NCBI RefSeq assembly: GCF_014191255.1
Contig: NZ_JACHWH010000019.1
Coordinates: forward strand, 1-56,026
From: Amycolatopsis bartoniae
GTDB taxonomy: Bacteria > Actinomycetota > Actinomycetes > Mycobacteriales > Pseudonocardiaceae
Length of the DNA: 56,026 nucleotides
Direction: 5' to 3'
Shown here: in pieces, positions 7,933-16,534 of the stretch
How positions within the stretch are numbered: position 1 is the stretch's first letter
Layout of the letters: the number at the start of each line of letters is the position of its first letter
Made by a program: the position numbers and the translations under genes
The notes under the pieces: generated by a model
What the model saw: only the letters and a program-made list of their open reading frames with translations
What the model was told of the DNA's origin: nothing
The model's database searches: none

Positions 7933-9705
7933 ATGGCGCGTCCGGTCCGGATCGCGAACTTCTCCGGCGCGATGGGTGACAGGTTTTCCGCGTTCGAGGA
8001 AGCCGTGCAGGGCGACCCAGTCGATGTGGTGATCGGCGACTCGATGGCCGAGATCACCATGTCGATGGTCGTCGCCGGCTTCCACGACAACCCCGAGGGC
8101 CGTCGCCGGTTCTTCTCGGAGTTCTTCCTTCGCCAGCTGCGTCCCCAGCTACCCGCGATCGCCGAGAAGGGGATCAAGGTCGTGACCAACGCCGGGATCT
8201 ACAACCCGGCAGGTCTCGCCGAGGCGATCCGCACCGAAATCGCGGCTCTCGGCCTGCCGCTCAAGGTCGCGTACGTGACCGGTGACGACCTCACCGACGC
8301 CGCGAAGGACCTGATCGCCGACGGCCAGCTCAAGAACATGGACACCGGCGCCACCCTGGACGTCGACCCCGCCGAGCTGCTGGCGGTCAACGCCTACCTC
8401 GGCGGCTGGGGCATCAAGACCGCCCTCGACGAAGGCGCCGACATCGTCGTGACCGGCCGCGTCGCCGACGCCTCCCTCGTCACTGGCCCCGCCGCGTGGT
8501 GGCACGGCTGGCAGCGAACCGACCTGGACCGCATCGCCGGTGCGACCGCCGCCGCGCACATCATCGAATGCGGGCCGCAGGCCACCGGCGGCAACTTCGC
8601 CGGGTTCACCGGCATCGACGACAACACCCTGCCCGGCTTCCCCATCGCCGAGGTCGCCGGGGACGGCAGCTTCGTGATCACCAAACGAGCCGGTGACGGT
8701 GGCGCGGTCACCGTCGACACCGTCACCGCGCAGCTGATGTACGAGGTCCAGGGCCCGCGCTACCTCAACCCGGACGTCACCTGGCACACCGACTCCATCG
8801 AGCTGGCCCAGGACGGCCCGGACCGGGTACGCGTCACCGGCGCCCGTGGCAGCGCCGCGTCCGAGACGACCAAGGCCGGCGTCAACTTCCAGCGCGGCTA
8901 CCGCGGTGCGGTCTGGCTCTTCCCGACCGGCCTGGACATCGACGCCAAGATCGACGTGCTCAAGGCCCAGGCCGAGCGGGCGCGCCAGGACAACCCGGTC
9001 GACGAGCTGCGCTTCTTCGTCTGCGGGCAGCCGGTCCCCGACCCGAAGGACCAGTGGCAGGCTACCGTCGCGGTCCAGGTCGCCGTCGCGGCAGCGGAGC
9101 AGAAGACGGTGTCCGGGTTCCTGAACCAGTTGAACTCCTACGGCCTCGGCAGCATCCCCGGCTTCTACGTCGACATCACGCAGATCTACGCGGCCACCGG
9201 CCAGCCGCGGATCGACTACTGGCCCGGGCTCGTGCGCCAGGCCGACCTGCACCACCAGGTCCACCTGCCCGACGGCCGGGTCCTGGACATCGCTCCGCCA
9301 CCGGAGCTGACCCACTTCACCGGCCAGCCCGAAACTCCTTCCAGCACGACGGATCCGGCCTCGTTCGGTCCCACCGAGACGGTGCCGTTCGGACGGATCG
9401 TCTACGCGCGCACCGGCGACAAGGGCGCCAACGCCAACCTCGGCGTGTGGTCCCGGAACGAAGCCGCGTGGCCGTGGCTCGCGGCGTTCCTCACCGCCGA
9501 CCGGCTCCGCGAACTGCTCGGCTGCCCGGACGACGTGGTGATCGAACGCTACGAACAACCGAACCTGCACGGCATCTCGTTCGTGCTGCGCGGCTACTTC
9601 CCGCCCAGCGGCTCGGCCAACCTCGCCCTCGACCAGATCGGCAAGTCCCTCGGCGAGTTCCTCCGCGCCCGCCACGTCGACGTCCCGACCGCCCTGCTGT
9701 CCTGA
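7933..9705 (+). CDS. AtuA-like acyclic terpene utilization protein (DUF1446)
   Basis: A 590-aa cytoplasmic protein of the AtuA family, first described in acyclic terpene (citronellol/geraniol) catabolism; the biochemical role is still unclear. The long N-terminal DUF1446 domain (about 1-450) shows VRIANFSGAMGDR, the VTNAGIYNP segment and DIVVTGRVADASLVTGP. The C-terminal AtuA-like domain (about 480-590) shows FGRIVYARTGDKGANANLGV and HGISFVLRG. The ATG at 7933 has GGAGG 9 nt upstream and removes ten residues coded inside the operator region. The next gene, a CoA-transferase, starts 15 nt after its stop, so the two are co-transcribed and probably act on the same acyl-CoA. Confidence 0.88.
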   Translation: MARPVRIANFSGAMGDRFSAFEEAVQGDPVDVVIGDSMAEITMSMVVAGFHDNPEGRRRFFSEFFLRQLRPQLPAIAEKGIKVVTNAGIYNPAGLAEAIRTEIAALGLPLKVAYVTGDDLTDAAKDLIADGQLKNMDTGATLDVDPAELLAVNAYLGGWGIKTALDEGADIVVTGRVADASLVTGPAAWWHGWQRTDLDRIAGATAAAHIIECGPQATGGNFAGFTGIDDNTLPGFPIAEVAGDGSFVITKRAGDGGAVTVDTVTAQLMYEVQGPRYLNPDVTWHTDSIELAQDGPDRVRVTGARGSAASETTKAGVNFQRGYRGAVWLFPTGLDIDAKIDVLKAQAERARQDNPVDELRFFVCGQPVPDPKDQWQATVAVQVAVAAAEQKTVSGFLNQLNSYGLGSIPGFYVDITQIYAATGQPRIDYWPGLVRQADLHHQVHLPDGRVLDIAPPPELTHFTGQPETPSSTTDPASFGPTETVPFGRIVYARTGDKGANANLGVWSRNEAAWPWLAAFLTADRLRELLGCPDDVVIERYEQPNLHGISFVLRGYFPPSGSANLALDQIGKSLGEFLRARHVDVPTALLS

Positions 9706-9719
9706 CCGGAGAGTCCACC

Positions 9720-11261
9720 ATGGAAAGCACCAACCCGCAGGCTTTGCGCGACGCCATGCTCAAAGCCGTGTACAACCGCGCCACCGACGACGAGTTCGAC
9801 CCGCACGCCGAACTCCGTGCCCTCCTCGCCCCGCTGGGCTTCACCCCCGAAGACAGCGGCGGAACGATCACCTTCCTCAAGCGCGACCCGCTGATGCCCA
9901 GCGCCCTGCGCATCGGCGGCGCAGCCGCGGTCGCGCTGGCCCAGCAGTCGGTGATCGCCGCGAAGCTGTGGCGGATGCGCACCGGCCTCGGCCAGGACAT
10001 CACCGTCGATCTCGGCCAGGCCATCCGCCGCCTCGCCCCCGCGTCGGAGCAGAAGTGGGAAACCCTCAACGGCTACCCCGCTCCGATGACCGACCGCTCG
10101 GTCGGCGCCTACTTGAGCTTCTACCCCACCCGCGACGGCCGGCACGTCATCCCCGCGAACATCTACCCCGGCCTGAAGTCGAAGATGCTCGCCGTCCTCG
10201 ACTGCGCCGACAACCCCGAGGCCCTCGGCCGCGCCATCGCCCGCCACAGCGCCGACGAGCTCGAAGCGCTCGGCGAGCAGCACGGCATCGTGTTCGCGAA
10301 GGTCCGCAGCGTCGAGGAGTTCGTCGAGGAGCCGGTGTTCGAGCACCTCGCGTCCCGGCCGCTGATCGAGATCGAAAAGGTCGCCGACACCCCGCCCGAG
10401 CCGCTGCCCGAGTGGGGCACCCACCCGCTGTCCGGCATCCGCGCGCTTGGGATGGGCCACGTCATCGCCGGCGCGGGCATCGGCCGCTCCCTGGCCTCGC
10501 TCGGCGCGGACGTACTCAACGTCTGGCGGGTCATGGAGTTCGAAGAGGACCCGCTGATCGCCACGGCCAACGTCGGTGTCCGCTCGACCCGCCTGGACGT
10601 GCGCAACCCGGACGGGCAGGCGACGCTGCGCGCGCTGCTGCGCGACGCCGACATCTTCTACGCCAACCGCCGCCCCGGCCTGCTCACCGAACTCGGCGTC
10701 GACGCCGAGCAGGCGTTCGCCGTCCGGCCGGGCCTGATCCACGTCACCGCCAGATGCTACGGCGAAACCGGCCCCTGGGCCCGCCGCGCCGGCTTCGACC
10801 AGGTCGCGGGCGCCGTCACCGGCATGGTGGCCGCCGAAGGCAGCCTCAAGGAACCGAAACTGCCCCCGACGTCGATCATCAACGACTACCTCGTCGCCTG
10901 GCTCGGCGCGACCGGCGCGATGGCCGCGCTCGTCCGCCGCGCGACCGAAGGCGGCAGCTACCGCGTCCACGTGTCGCTGACGCGCGCGGCGATGTGGGCG
11001 GTCACCCTCGGCTTCTTCGACTGGGACTACGTCCACCGGGCCGTCGGCAGCGGCGGCGAACACGAGCTGCTCGACCCGCAGCTGTTCACCTCGCTCACCC
11101 CGCTCGGGATCTACCAGGGCGTCACGGAAAACGTCACCTTGTCCCGGACCCCGCACCACTACCTCAACGTGCTGTCCCCGCGCGGCGCCGACCAGCCGGT
11201 GTGGCTGCCCCGCCCACGGCAGGTCCACGTGGCCGCGATCGCCCGGGCGCTCAGGCCCTGA
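9720..11261 (+). CDS. Class III (CaiB/BaiF) CoA-transferase
   Basis: A 513-aa family III CoA-transferase that would move CoA between carboxylic acids. The CaiB/BaiF signature region includes ALGMGHVIAGAGIGRSLASLG, DIFYANRRPGLLTELG, VTARCYGETGPWARRAGFDQ and TSIINDYLVAWLGATGAMAA. In the last, the Asp of NDY aligns by eye with the catalytic aspartate (Asp169 of formyl-CoA transferase). The first ~230 residues form the extra N-terminal part seen in ~500-aa members. The ATG at 9720 has GGAGAG upstream. It is the second gene of the AtuA-like operon and its stop almost touches the convergent Lrp gene. Confidence 0.88.
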   Translation: MESTNPQALRDAMLKAVYNRATDDEFDPHAELRALLAPLGFTPEDSGGTITFLKRDPLMPSALRIGGAAAVALAQQSVIAAKLWRMRTGLGQDITVDLGQAIRRLAPASEQKWETLNGYPAPMTDRSVGAYLSFYPTRDGRHVIPANIYPGLKSKMLAVLDCADNPEALGRAIARHSADELEALGEQHGIVFAKVRSVEEFVEEPVFEHLASRPLIEIEKVADTPPEPLPEWGTHPLSGIRALGMGHVIAGAGIGRSLASLGADVLNVWRVMEFEEDPLIATANVGVRSTRLDVRNPDGQATLRALLRDADIFYANRRPGLLTELGVDAEQAFAVRPGLIHVTARCYGETGPWARRAGFDQVAGAVTGMVAAEGSLKEPKLPPTSIINDYLVAWLGATGAMAALVRRATEGGSYRVHVSLTRAAMWAVTLGFFDWDYVHRAVGSGGEHELLDPQLFTSLTPLGIYQGVTENVTLSRTPHHYLNVLSPRGADQPVWLPRPRQVHVAAIARALRP

Positions 11262-11265
11262 TCCG

Positions 11266-12423
11266 TCACCGCACGGGTGGCCCGGGGTTCCGCAACCCGC
11301 GATCACCTGTCCGTCGGTGATCGTCGGACACGGCGTAGGTCGCGGCTTGCGGACCGGCGTCCTCACGAAGAGTTCGTTGCCAGGGCACCGTCCGGCTGAG
11401 CCGTTCGCCGGAGTCGAAGACCCGGCCCATGCGCTTGCGTACCGACAGCACGAGGCTGCGGTCGATCACGTGCAGCATCGGGAGCCGTTGCTCGATGACC
11501 GCTTCGAACTGTTCCACCTCACCGAGTTCGCGCAGCCACAGGTTGATCATGACGTTCGCCGGCCCGGCGACGGAGAACACGGCCCGCACGGCGCGCAGCG
11601 CCCGCAGTCTGTCCCCCACTTCGCTCAGCCGCGCGCTGGGCACCTGCGCGAAGTACCACGCCGAGACCGGCCAGCCGGTGGCCCAGCGCGGCATGTCCAG
11701 CCGCAGGGCGAGCCGGCCCGAGGCCAGGGTGGCGGCCAGGGCCCGCCGCGCCACCCGCACGGGAACGCCCAGGTCGTCCGCGATCGGCTGGGCGGTGACG
11801 CGGCCGTCACGGGCGAGGACGCGGGCGACCTCCGGATCGACCTCGCCTCGCCCCCGGCAGGCCGCGCGGCGGCGGGCGAGGTCCTGCTCGCGTGCGGCGG
11901 CCACCTGGTCGGACTCCGTTTTGTCCAGCGCGTGCAGCCGCCACTGGTCGCCACCCGCGATCACCCGCACCACCGGGTTCGCCCGCACCGCACGGACTCC
12001 GGGCCGAGCCCCGATCCGTTCGGCCAGGTACCGGCTGAACGCGCCGGCCGAGGCGCAGCCGACGGTGAGCAACAGGTTCCGGGCACCCGACGTGACGTCG
12101 AGGGACAGGCACTCCGGGTCGTCACTCACCTGCTCCAGGAAGGCTTCGGTGGCTCCGGGGGCACAGTCCACTTCGATGAGCCCGCCGTGGGACTCCCGCA
12201 GGGCGGGCGGCTGCGCGGTGATCCACGCCAGCCCCCGCGCGCTGATCCGTTCCCAGCGCCGGGAGACGGTCACCGGGTCGGCCCCCAGCACACCGCCGAG
12301 GACGGACCAGGGCGCGCGCGGCCACACCTGCAAGGCGTCGAGAAGCCGAAATTCCTCGTCGGTGAGTGGCCGATCCTGCATGAGGTCCTCGAATTCGTGC
12401 CGCATCCTGCGCTGGGAATCCAT
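11266..12423 (-). CDS. Two-domain Lrp/AsnC family regulator
   Basis: A 385-aa double-length Lrp/AsnC-type regulator. The first HTH is near LTDEEFRLLDALQVWPR and WSVLGGVLGADPVTVSRRW. The second HTH is near VLARDGRVTAQPIADDLGV, and each is followed by a ligand-binding segment. Such actinobacterial tandem forms usually respond to amino acids or small acids. The ATG at 12423 is favoured because GGGAGA lies about 10 nt upstream; ATG 12432 in the same frame is the alternative, with the ribosome site too close. It is divergent from the M20 amidohydrolase (55-65 bp gap) and is the obvious candidate to control it and the exporter. Confidence 0.85.
   Translation of the reverse strand: MDSQRRMRHEFEDLMQDRPLTDEEFRLLDALQVWPRAPWSVLGGVLGADPVTVSRRWERISARGLAWITAQPPALRESHGGLIEVDCAPGATEAFLEQVSDDPECLSLDVTSGARNLLLTVGCASAGAFSRYLAERIGARPGVRAVRANPVVRVIAGGDQWRLHALDKTESDQVAAAREQDLARRRAACRGRGEVDPEVARVLARDGRVTAQPIADDLGVPVRVARRALAATLASGRLALRLDMPRWATGWPVSAWYFAQVPSARLSEVGDRLRALRAVRAVFSVAGPANVMINLWLRELGEVEQFEAVIEQRLPMLHVIDRSLVLSVRKRMGRVFDSGERLSRTVPWQRTLREDAGPQAATYAVSDDHRRTGDRGLRNPGPPVR
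11300..11323. terminator. Stem-loop between convergent genes
   Basis: CGATCACC (11300-11307) pairs perfectly with GGTGATCG (11316-11323) around an 8-nt loop. It lies just past the CoA-transferase stop, inside the end of the convergent regulator gene. It has no U-tract, so it is only a possible terminator. Confidence 0.35.
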
Positions 12424-12486
12424 CGCGTCCATTCTCTCCCGACACTCGACCGCGTCAACATCAACGGACCGCAGGAAAGGGCTGCG

Positions 12487-13731
12487 ATGAGCGAGACGGT
12501 CCCGGCGGGCAAACTGCACGCCGCTGTCGAAAAAACGGTCGCCCAGTGGCGGGATCGCCTGGTCGCGGCCAGCCACGACCTGCACGACCATCCCGAAACG
12601 GCCTTCGCCGAGCACCGGTCCGCGGGCGTCGTCGCGGGCGTGCTCCGCGACGCCGGCTTCCGCACGGAGGTCGGCGTCTACGGGCTGGACACCGCGATCG
12701 AAGCCGTGCGGGGCGAGGGGTCGATGACGGTGGTGGTGTGCGCGGAGTACGACGCACTCCCGAACATCGGCCACGCCTGCGGCCACAACATCATCGCGAC
12801 CGCCGGCGTCGGCGCCGCGATCGCGCTGGCCGAACTCGCCGGCGAGCTCGACCTGACCGTGAAGCTGCTCGGCACGCCCGCCGAGGAACGCGGCGGGGGC
12901 AAAGCACTCCTGCTCGAAGCCGGAGCCTGGGAGGACGCGACGATCTCGGTGATGGTGCATCCGGGCCCGGGCGGGGCGTTCCGCAGCCGGGGCCTCACCT
13001 CGCAGGGGCGGGACGGCTTCCGGATCGAATACACCGGCAAGGCGTCGCACGCCGCGGTCGCGCCGCACCTCGGGGTCAACGCCGGCAACGCCGCGACACT
13101 GCTGCACGTCGCACTCGGCCTGCTGCGCCAGCAGGTGCCCGACGGCGTGCGGATGGGCGCGGTCACCCTCAACGCCGGTGACGTCGCCAACGTCATTCCG
13201 GCCACCGCCGCACTCGAAGGCGAGGTCCGCTCGACCGACGCCGACGTCCTGCGCGACGTCAAGGACCGCTATCTCGCCTGCGTGCACGCCGCCGCGATGG
13301 CCACCGGCTGCGGCGTGCGGGTCACGCCCATCGATCCGGTTTACCAGCCGCTGGTGCAACACCCGTTCCTGGCCGATCGCTACGACGAAGCTCTCGAACG
13401 CCGCGGCCGCACCATCCTCGAGAGGCCAGGGGCCGTGGGCGGTTCGACCGACATGGGCAACGTCAGCCAGGTCGTGCCGTCGATCCACCCCGGGATCGGG
13501 ATCCCCGGGTCGAAAGCCATGCCGCACACCACCGAGTTCGCCGCCGCGACCGCCACTCCCGCGGCCGACGACGCGATCGTCGACGCCGCGTACGCACTCG
13601 CCTGCGCCGTCGCCGACCTGGCGGCGGATGCCGACGCACGCGGCGAAGTCATCGCCGCCCAGCAAGCGCGCCCGGCCGGCGCCACTCGCGTGCCCGCCTA
13701 CCCGCCGCAGAACACGCCCGAAGCCCCCTGA
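12487..13731 (+). CDS. M20 family amidohydrolase (AbgB/aminoacylase-like)
   Basis: A 414-aa zinc-dependent M20D-type amidohydrolase that would cleave an N-acyl amino acid or similar amide. Metal-site motifs are present: HDLHDHPETAFAE, CAEYDALPNIGHACGHN (HACGHN ligands), LLGTPAEERGGGKALL (catalytic Glu-Glu) and VMVHPGPG. The dimerisation lid follows (YTGKASHAAVAPHLGVNAGNA) and a C-terminal His lies at PHTTEFAAA. AGGAAAGG precedes the ATG at 12487. An MFS exporter gene starts 16 nt after its stop, so product export or substrate uptake is likely linked. No signal peptide is visible, so the enzyme is cytoplasmic. Confidence 0.88.
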   Translation: MSETVPAGKLHAAVEKTVAQWRDRLVAASHDLHDHPETAFAEHRSAGVVAGVLRDAGFRTEVGVYGLDTAIEAVRGEGSMTVVVCAEYDALPNIGHACGHNIIATAGVGAAIALAELAGELDLTVKLLGTPAEERGGGKALLLEAGAWEDATISVMVHPGPGGAFRSRGLTSQGRDGFRIEYTGKASHAAVAPHLGVNAGNAATLLHVALGLLRQQVPDGVRMGAVTLNAGDVANVIPATAALEGEVRSTDADVLRDVKDRYLACVHAAAMATGCGVRVTPIDPVYQPLVQHPFLADRYDEALERRGRTILERPGAVGGSTDMGNVSQVVPSIHPGIGIPGSKAMPHTTEFAAATATPAADDAIVDAAYALACAVADLAADADARGEVIAAQQARPAGATRVPAYPPQNTPEAP

Positions 13732-13747
13732 CCTCTGGAGGTTCCCG

Positions 13748-15208
13748 ATGAGTGCCCAGCCCGCGCGCGGCTCGTTCCGCATGGTGCTGTCCTCGCTGCT
13801 GGTCGTGGAGTTGTTCAGCGGCGTCCTGCAGGCGTACTTCGTCCCGCTCTACCCGGCCCTCGCCGAGCGTTTCGGTGTCAGCACCAGCAGCGTGTCCTGG
13901 GCGCTGATCATCTTCACCCTGTCCAATGCGGTCTTCACGCCGCTGTTCGCCAAGCTCGGCGACGTCCACGGCCACCACCGCGTCCTGCGCGTCCTCGTCG
14001 GGCTCGTCGCCGCCGGCTGCGTCCTGATCGCGGCGGCCCCCGACTTCGGGGTCCTGCTCGCCGGGCGTGCCCTGCAGGGCATGTTCCCCGCCTACCTGCC
14101 GCTGATGTTCGGCGTCCTCCGCGGCGGCTTCCCCGGTGACGCGACCCGTCGCGGAATCGCTTACCTGTCCGGAATTCTGCTGTTCGGCACACTCGCCGGA
14201 GTGATCGCGTCCGGGTTGCTGGTCCGTGCCACCGGCGGTCCGGCTCTGGCACTGTGGGTCCCCGCGATCGGGACACTGCTCGGGTTCGCGGTGCTCCTGC
14301 TCGTTCCCGCCCGCGGGTTCGACCGCCCCGCCGACGCCGGCGTGGACTGGCCCGGCGTCGCCCTGCTCGGCCTCGGACTCGCCTGCCTGTTGCTCGGCCT
14401 GAGCCAGGGTTCCACCTGGCACTGGACCAGCACCCGCACCCTCGTGCTGCTCGCCGCCGGGGTCGCCGTGCTCGCCGGGTGGGTCACAGTCGAACTGCGC
14501 ACCGGCCGGCCGATGGTCGATCTCCGGTTCCTGTTCCGCGGCCGTCTGCTCCCGGTCTACGTCGTGGCCATCGGCGTCTACTCGGCGACCATCGGCACCC
14601 AGGTCGCCAACTCCACCTTCATGGCCCTGCCCAGCGGCCGATTCGGCTACGGCCTCGGCCTCAACGCGCTGCACATCGGCCTCGCCCTGCTCCCCGGCAT
14701 CGCCTGCGCCGCACTCGCGGCGACGCTGACCGCCCGCATCGGCAGGATCCTCGGTTACCCGTGGACCATGGCGACCGGAGCCATCCTGGTCTGCGCCGGC
14801 TTCCTGGCGCTGGTCTTCCTCCACACCAGCCTCACCGAGTTCATCCTCTGCACCGCCCTCAGCTCGGCCGGGATGGGATTCATCGAAGGCTCCACCCGCA
14901 CCATCGTCATCGACAACCTCCACCCCGAAGAAACCTCGACGGGCTCGGGCATCTACGAACTGTCCACCACCGTCGGCGACTCGGTCGGTGCCGCCGTGAT
15001 CACCGCCGTGCTCACCCTGAACCTGACTCCACGACTCGGCGTCGTCACCGAGGCCGGCTTCCGGTGGGTCTGGGCAGTGGCCGCGTTGTTCGGGCTGATC
15101 GCCGCCACCGCCGCGATCGGTTTCGCCCTCCGCGCCGGGCGCCGCCACTACCCCGCGCCTGCGCCAACCGGGGCATCTCCGTTGACAGTCGTTCACGAGG
15201 ATTCCTAA
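13748..15208 (+). CDS. MFS transporter (DHA2/drug-exporter type)
   Basis: A 486-aa integral membrane transporter with at least twelve hydrophobic segments starting at VLSSLLVVELFSGVL. A motif A-like loop is at LFAKLGDVHGHHRVLR (about residue 65) and motif C-like sequence is in helix 5 (GILLFGTLAGVIASGLL). It resembles 12-14 TM drug:proton antiporters. GGAGG lies 7 nt before the ATG at 13748, 16 nt after the amidohydrolase stop, so the two are an operon. The stop codon sits inside the regulatory element of the following P450 gene. Confidence 0.87.
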   Translation: MSAQPARGSFRMVLSSLLVVELFSGVLQAYFVPLYPALAERFGVSTSSVSWALIIFTLSNAVFTPLFAKLGDVHGHHRVLRVLVGLVAAGCVLIAAAPDFGVLLAGRALQGMFPAYLPLMFGVLRGGFPGDATRRGIAYLSGILLFGTLAGVIASGLLVRATGGPALALWVPAIGTLLGFAVLLLVPARGFDRPADAGVDWPGVALLGLGLACLLLGLSQGSTWHWTSTRTLVLLAAGVAVLAGWVTVELRTGRPMVDLRFLFRGRLLPVYVVAIGVYSATIGTQVANSTFMALPSGRFGYGLGLNALHIGLALLPGIACAALAATLTARIGRILGYPWTMATGAILVCAGFLALVFLHTSLTEFILCTALSSAGMGFIEGSTRTIVIDNLHPEETSTGSGIYELSTTVGDSVGAAVITAVLTLNLTPRLGVVTEAGFRWVWAVAALFGLIAATAAIGFALRAGRRHYPAPAPTGASPLTVVHEDS

Positions 15209-15241
15209 CATCTGTTTGGTAACTTCCCGAACGATTGTTCA
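15204..15241 (+). promoter_or_regulatory. P450 promoter element, copy 1
   Basis: 38 bp that match the element at 19178-19215 (reverse strand) at 32 positions. It contains two dyads: AACATCTGTT (15207-15216, one step from a palindrome) and GAACGATTGTTC (15229-15240, GAAC/GTTC arms). It ends 20 bp before the P450 start. It is probably the binding site of the TetR encoded at 19301-19906. Confidence 0.65.
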
Positions 15242-15261
15242 CCAAGTTGGAGAGGAAGCCC

Positions 15262-16470
15262 ATGACGGAGGTCGCTCCGGCCTTTCCCCTGCCGCGCAAC
15301 GCCGGCTGCCCGTTCGACCCGCCGCCCGAGCTGGCCCGGCTCCAGCAGGAGGAGCCCGTTTCCAGGGTGCGCCTGTGGGACGGCAGCACACCCTGGCTGA
15401 TCACCCGCTACGAGGACCTCCGGACGGTGCTGCACGGCAACCGCACGAGCTCGGACACCGGACTACCCGGCTACCCGCACCCCAGTCCGGGCATGGCCGC
15501 GCGGCGCAGCAGGTTCAAGCCGTTCATCAACATGGACGACCCGGACCACGCCGCACAGCGCCGGCTGCTCACCGGTGACTTCATGGTCAAGAAGATGCAG
15601 GCGTTGCGCCCGCGCATCCAGCAGATCGTGGACGAGCTGATCGACGACCTGCTGGCCGGCCCGAACCCGGCCGACCTCGTGGACGCGTTCGCGTTGCCGC
15701 TGCCCTCGCTCGTGATCTGCGAACTGCTCGGCGTGCCCTACGCCGACCGGGCCGTCTTCCACCGCATCAGCAAGACGATGACGTCCCGCCACGCGAGCGC
15801 GGAAGAGTCCCTCGCGGCGACCGAGGAACTGCTCTCCTACCTCGGCGGCCTGATCGACCGGAAGAACGAGGAACCGGGCGACGACCTGATCAGCAGGCTC
15901 ACCGTCGGCCAGCTGCGGACTGGCGCGATGAGCCGCGAAGAGATCGCGGGTACCGTGCAGCTGCTGCTCGTGGCCGGGCACGAGACGACGGCGAACATGA
16001 TCGCGCTCGGCACCGTGGCCCTGCTGCAGCATCCGGACCAGCTCGCGGAGATCCGGGACCGCGGCACGCCGGAACTGATCGCGAACACCGTCGAAGAACT
16101 GCTGCGCTACCTCACGATCACCCACTCCGGCCGCCGCCGTGTCGCGGCCGAGGACATCGAACTGCACGGCCACCACATCCGCGCCGGCGAGGGCATCATC
16201 GGCGCCAACGACATCGCCAACCGCGATCCGTCGGCGTTCCCGGACCCGGACCGGCTCGACATCCACCGCAAGGCGCGCCACCACCTCGCCTTCGGTTACG
16301 GCGTGCACCAGTGCCTCGGCCAGCCCTTGGCCCGCGTCGAGCTCCAGGTCGTGTACGGCACGCTCTACCGCCGCATTCCCACGCTGGCGCTGGCCGTGCC
16401 CGCGGAGAAGCTGCGGTTCAAGCACGACATGGTCGTCTACGGCGTGCACGAGCTCCCCGTGACCTGGTGA
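15262..16470 (+). CDS. Cytochrome P450, CYP105-like
   Basis: A 402-aa soluble bacterial P450. The I-helix oxygen-binding motif is VAGHETTANM (about residue 240), the ExxR pair is in EELLRY (about 285), and the haem-thiolate loop is FGYGVHQCLGQPLAR (about 350). The ending YGVHELPVTW is typical of the CYP105 group. It would hydroxylate a hydrophobic substrate using electrons from the ferredoxin and reductase encoded just downstream on the other strand. GGAGAGGAAG precedes the ATG at 15262. It is convergent with the reductase gene and very similar to the P450 at 17948-19153, sharing long blocks such as ALPLPSLVIC and DRKNEEPGDDL. Confidence 0.93.
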   Translation: MTEVAPAFPLPRNAGCPFDPPPELARLQQEEPVSRVRLWDGSTPWLITRYEDLRTVLHGNRTSSDTGLPGYPHPSPGMAARRSRFKPFINMDDPDHAAQRRLLTGDFMVKKMQALRPRIQQIVDELIDDLLAGPNPADLVDAFALPLPSLVICELLGVPYADRAVFHRISKTMTSRHASAEESLAATEELLSYLGGLIDRKNEEPGDDLISRLTVGQLRTGAMSREEIAGTVQLLLVAGHETTANMIALGTVALLQHPDQLAEIRDRGTPELIANTVEELLRYLTITHSGRRRVAAEDIELHGHHIRAGEGIIGANDIANRDPSAFPDPDRLDIHRKARHHLAFGYGVHQCLGQPLARVELQVVYGTLYRRIPTLALAVPAEKLRFKHDMVVYGVHELPVTW

Positions 16471-16478
16471 GGTGAGCC

Positions 16479-16517
16479 CGGCGCAGCGGCCATCCCCCAG
16501 GGATCGCCGCTGCGCCG
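16479..16517. terminator. Bidirectional terminator hairpin
   Basis: CGGCGCAGCGGC (16479-16490) pairs with GCCGCTGCGCCG (16506-16517). Inside it ATCCC pairs with GGGAT around a CCA loop, with one C-C mismatch between the two helices. It lies between the convergent P450 and ferredoxin reductase stops, so it can end both transcripts. Confidence 0.75.
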
Positions 16518-16534
16518 AGGCATGACCAGCGCCG

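Noticed and set aside
11266..13782. An 838-codon minus-strand frame that would extend the Lrp regulator
   Set aside because: The part above 12432 is antisense to the M20 amidohydrolase and has no family similarity. The real regulator starts at 12423 or 12432.
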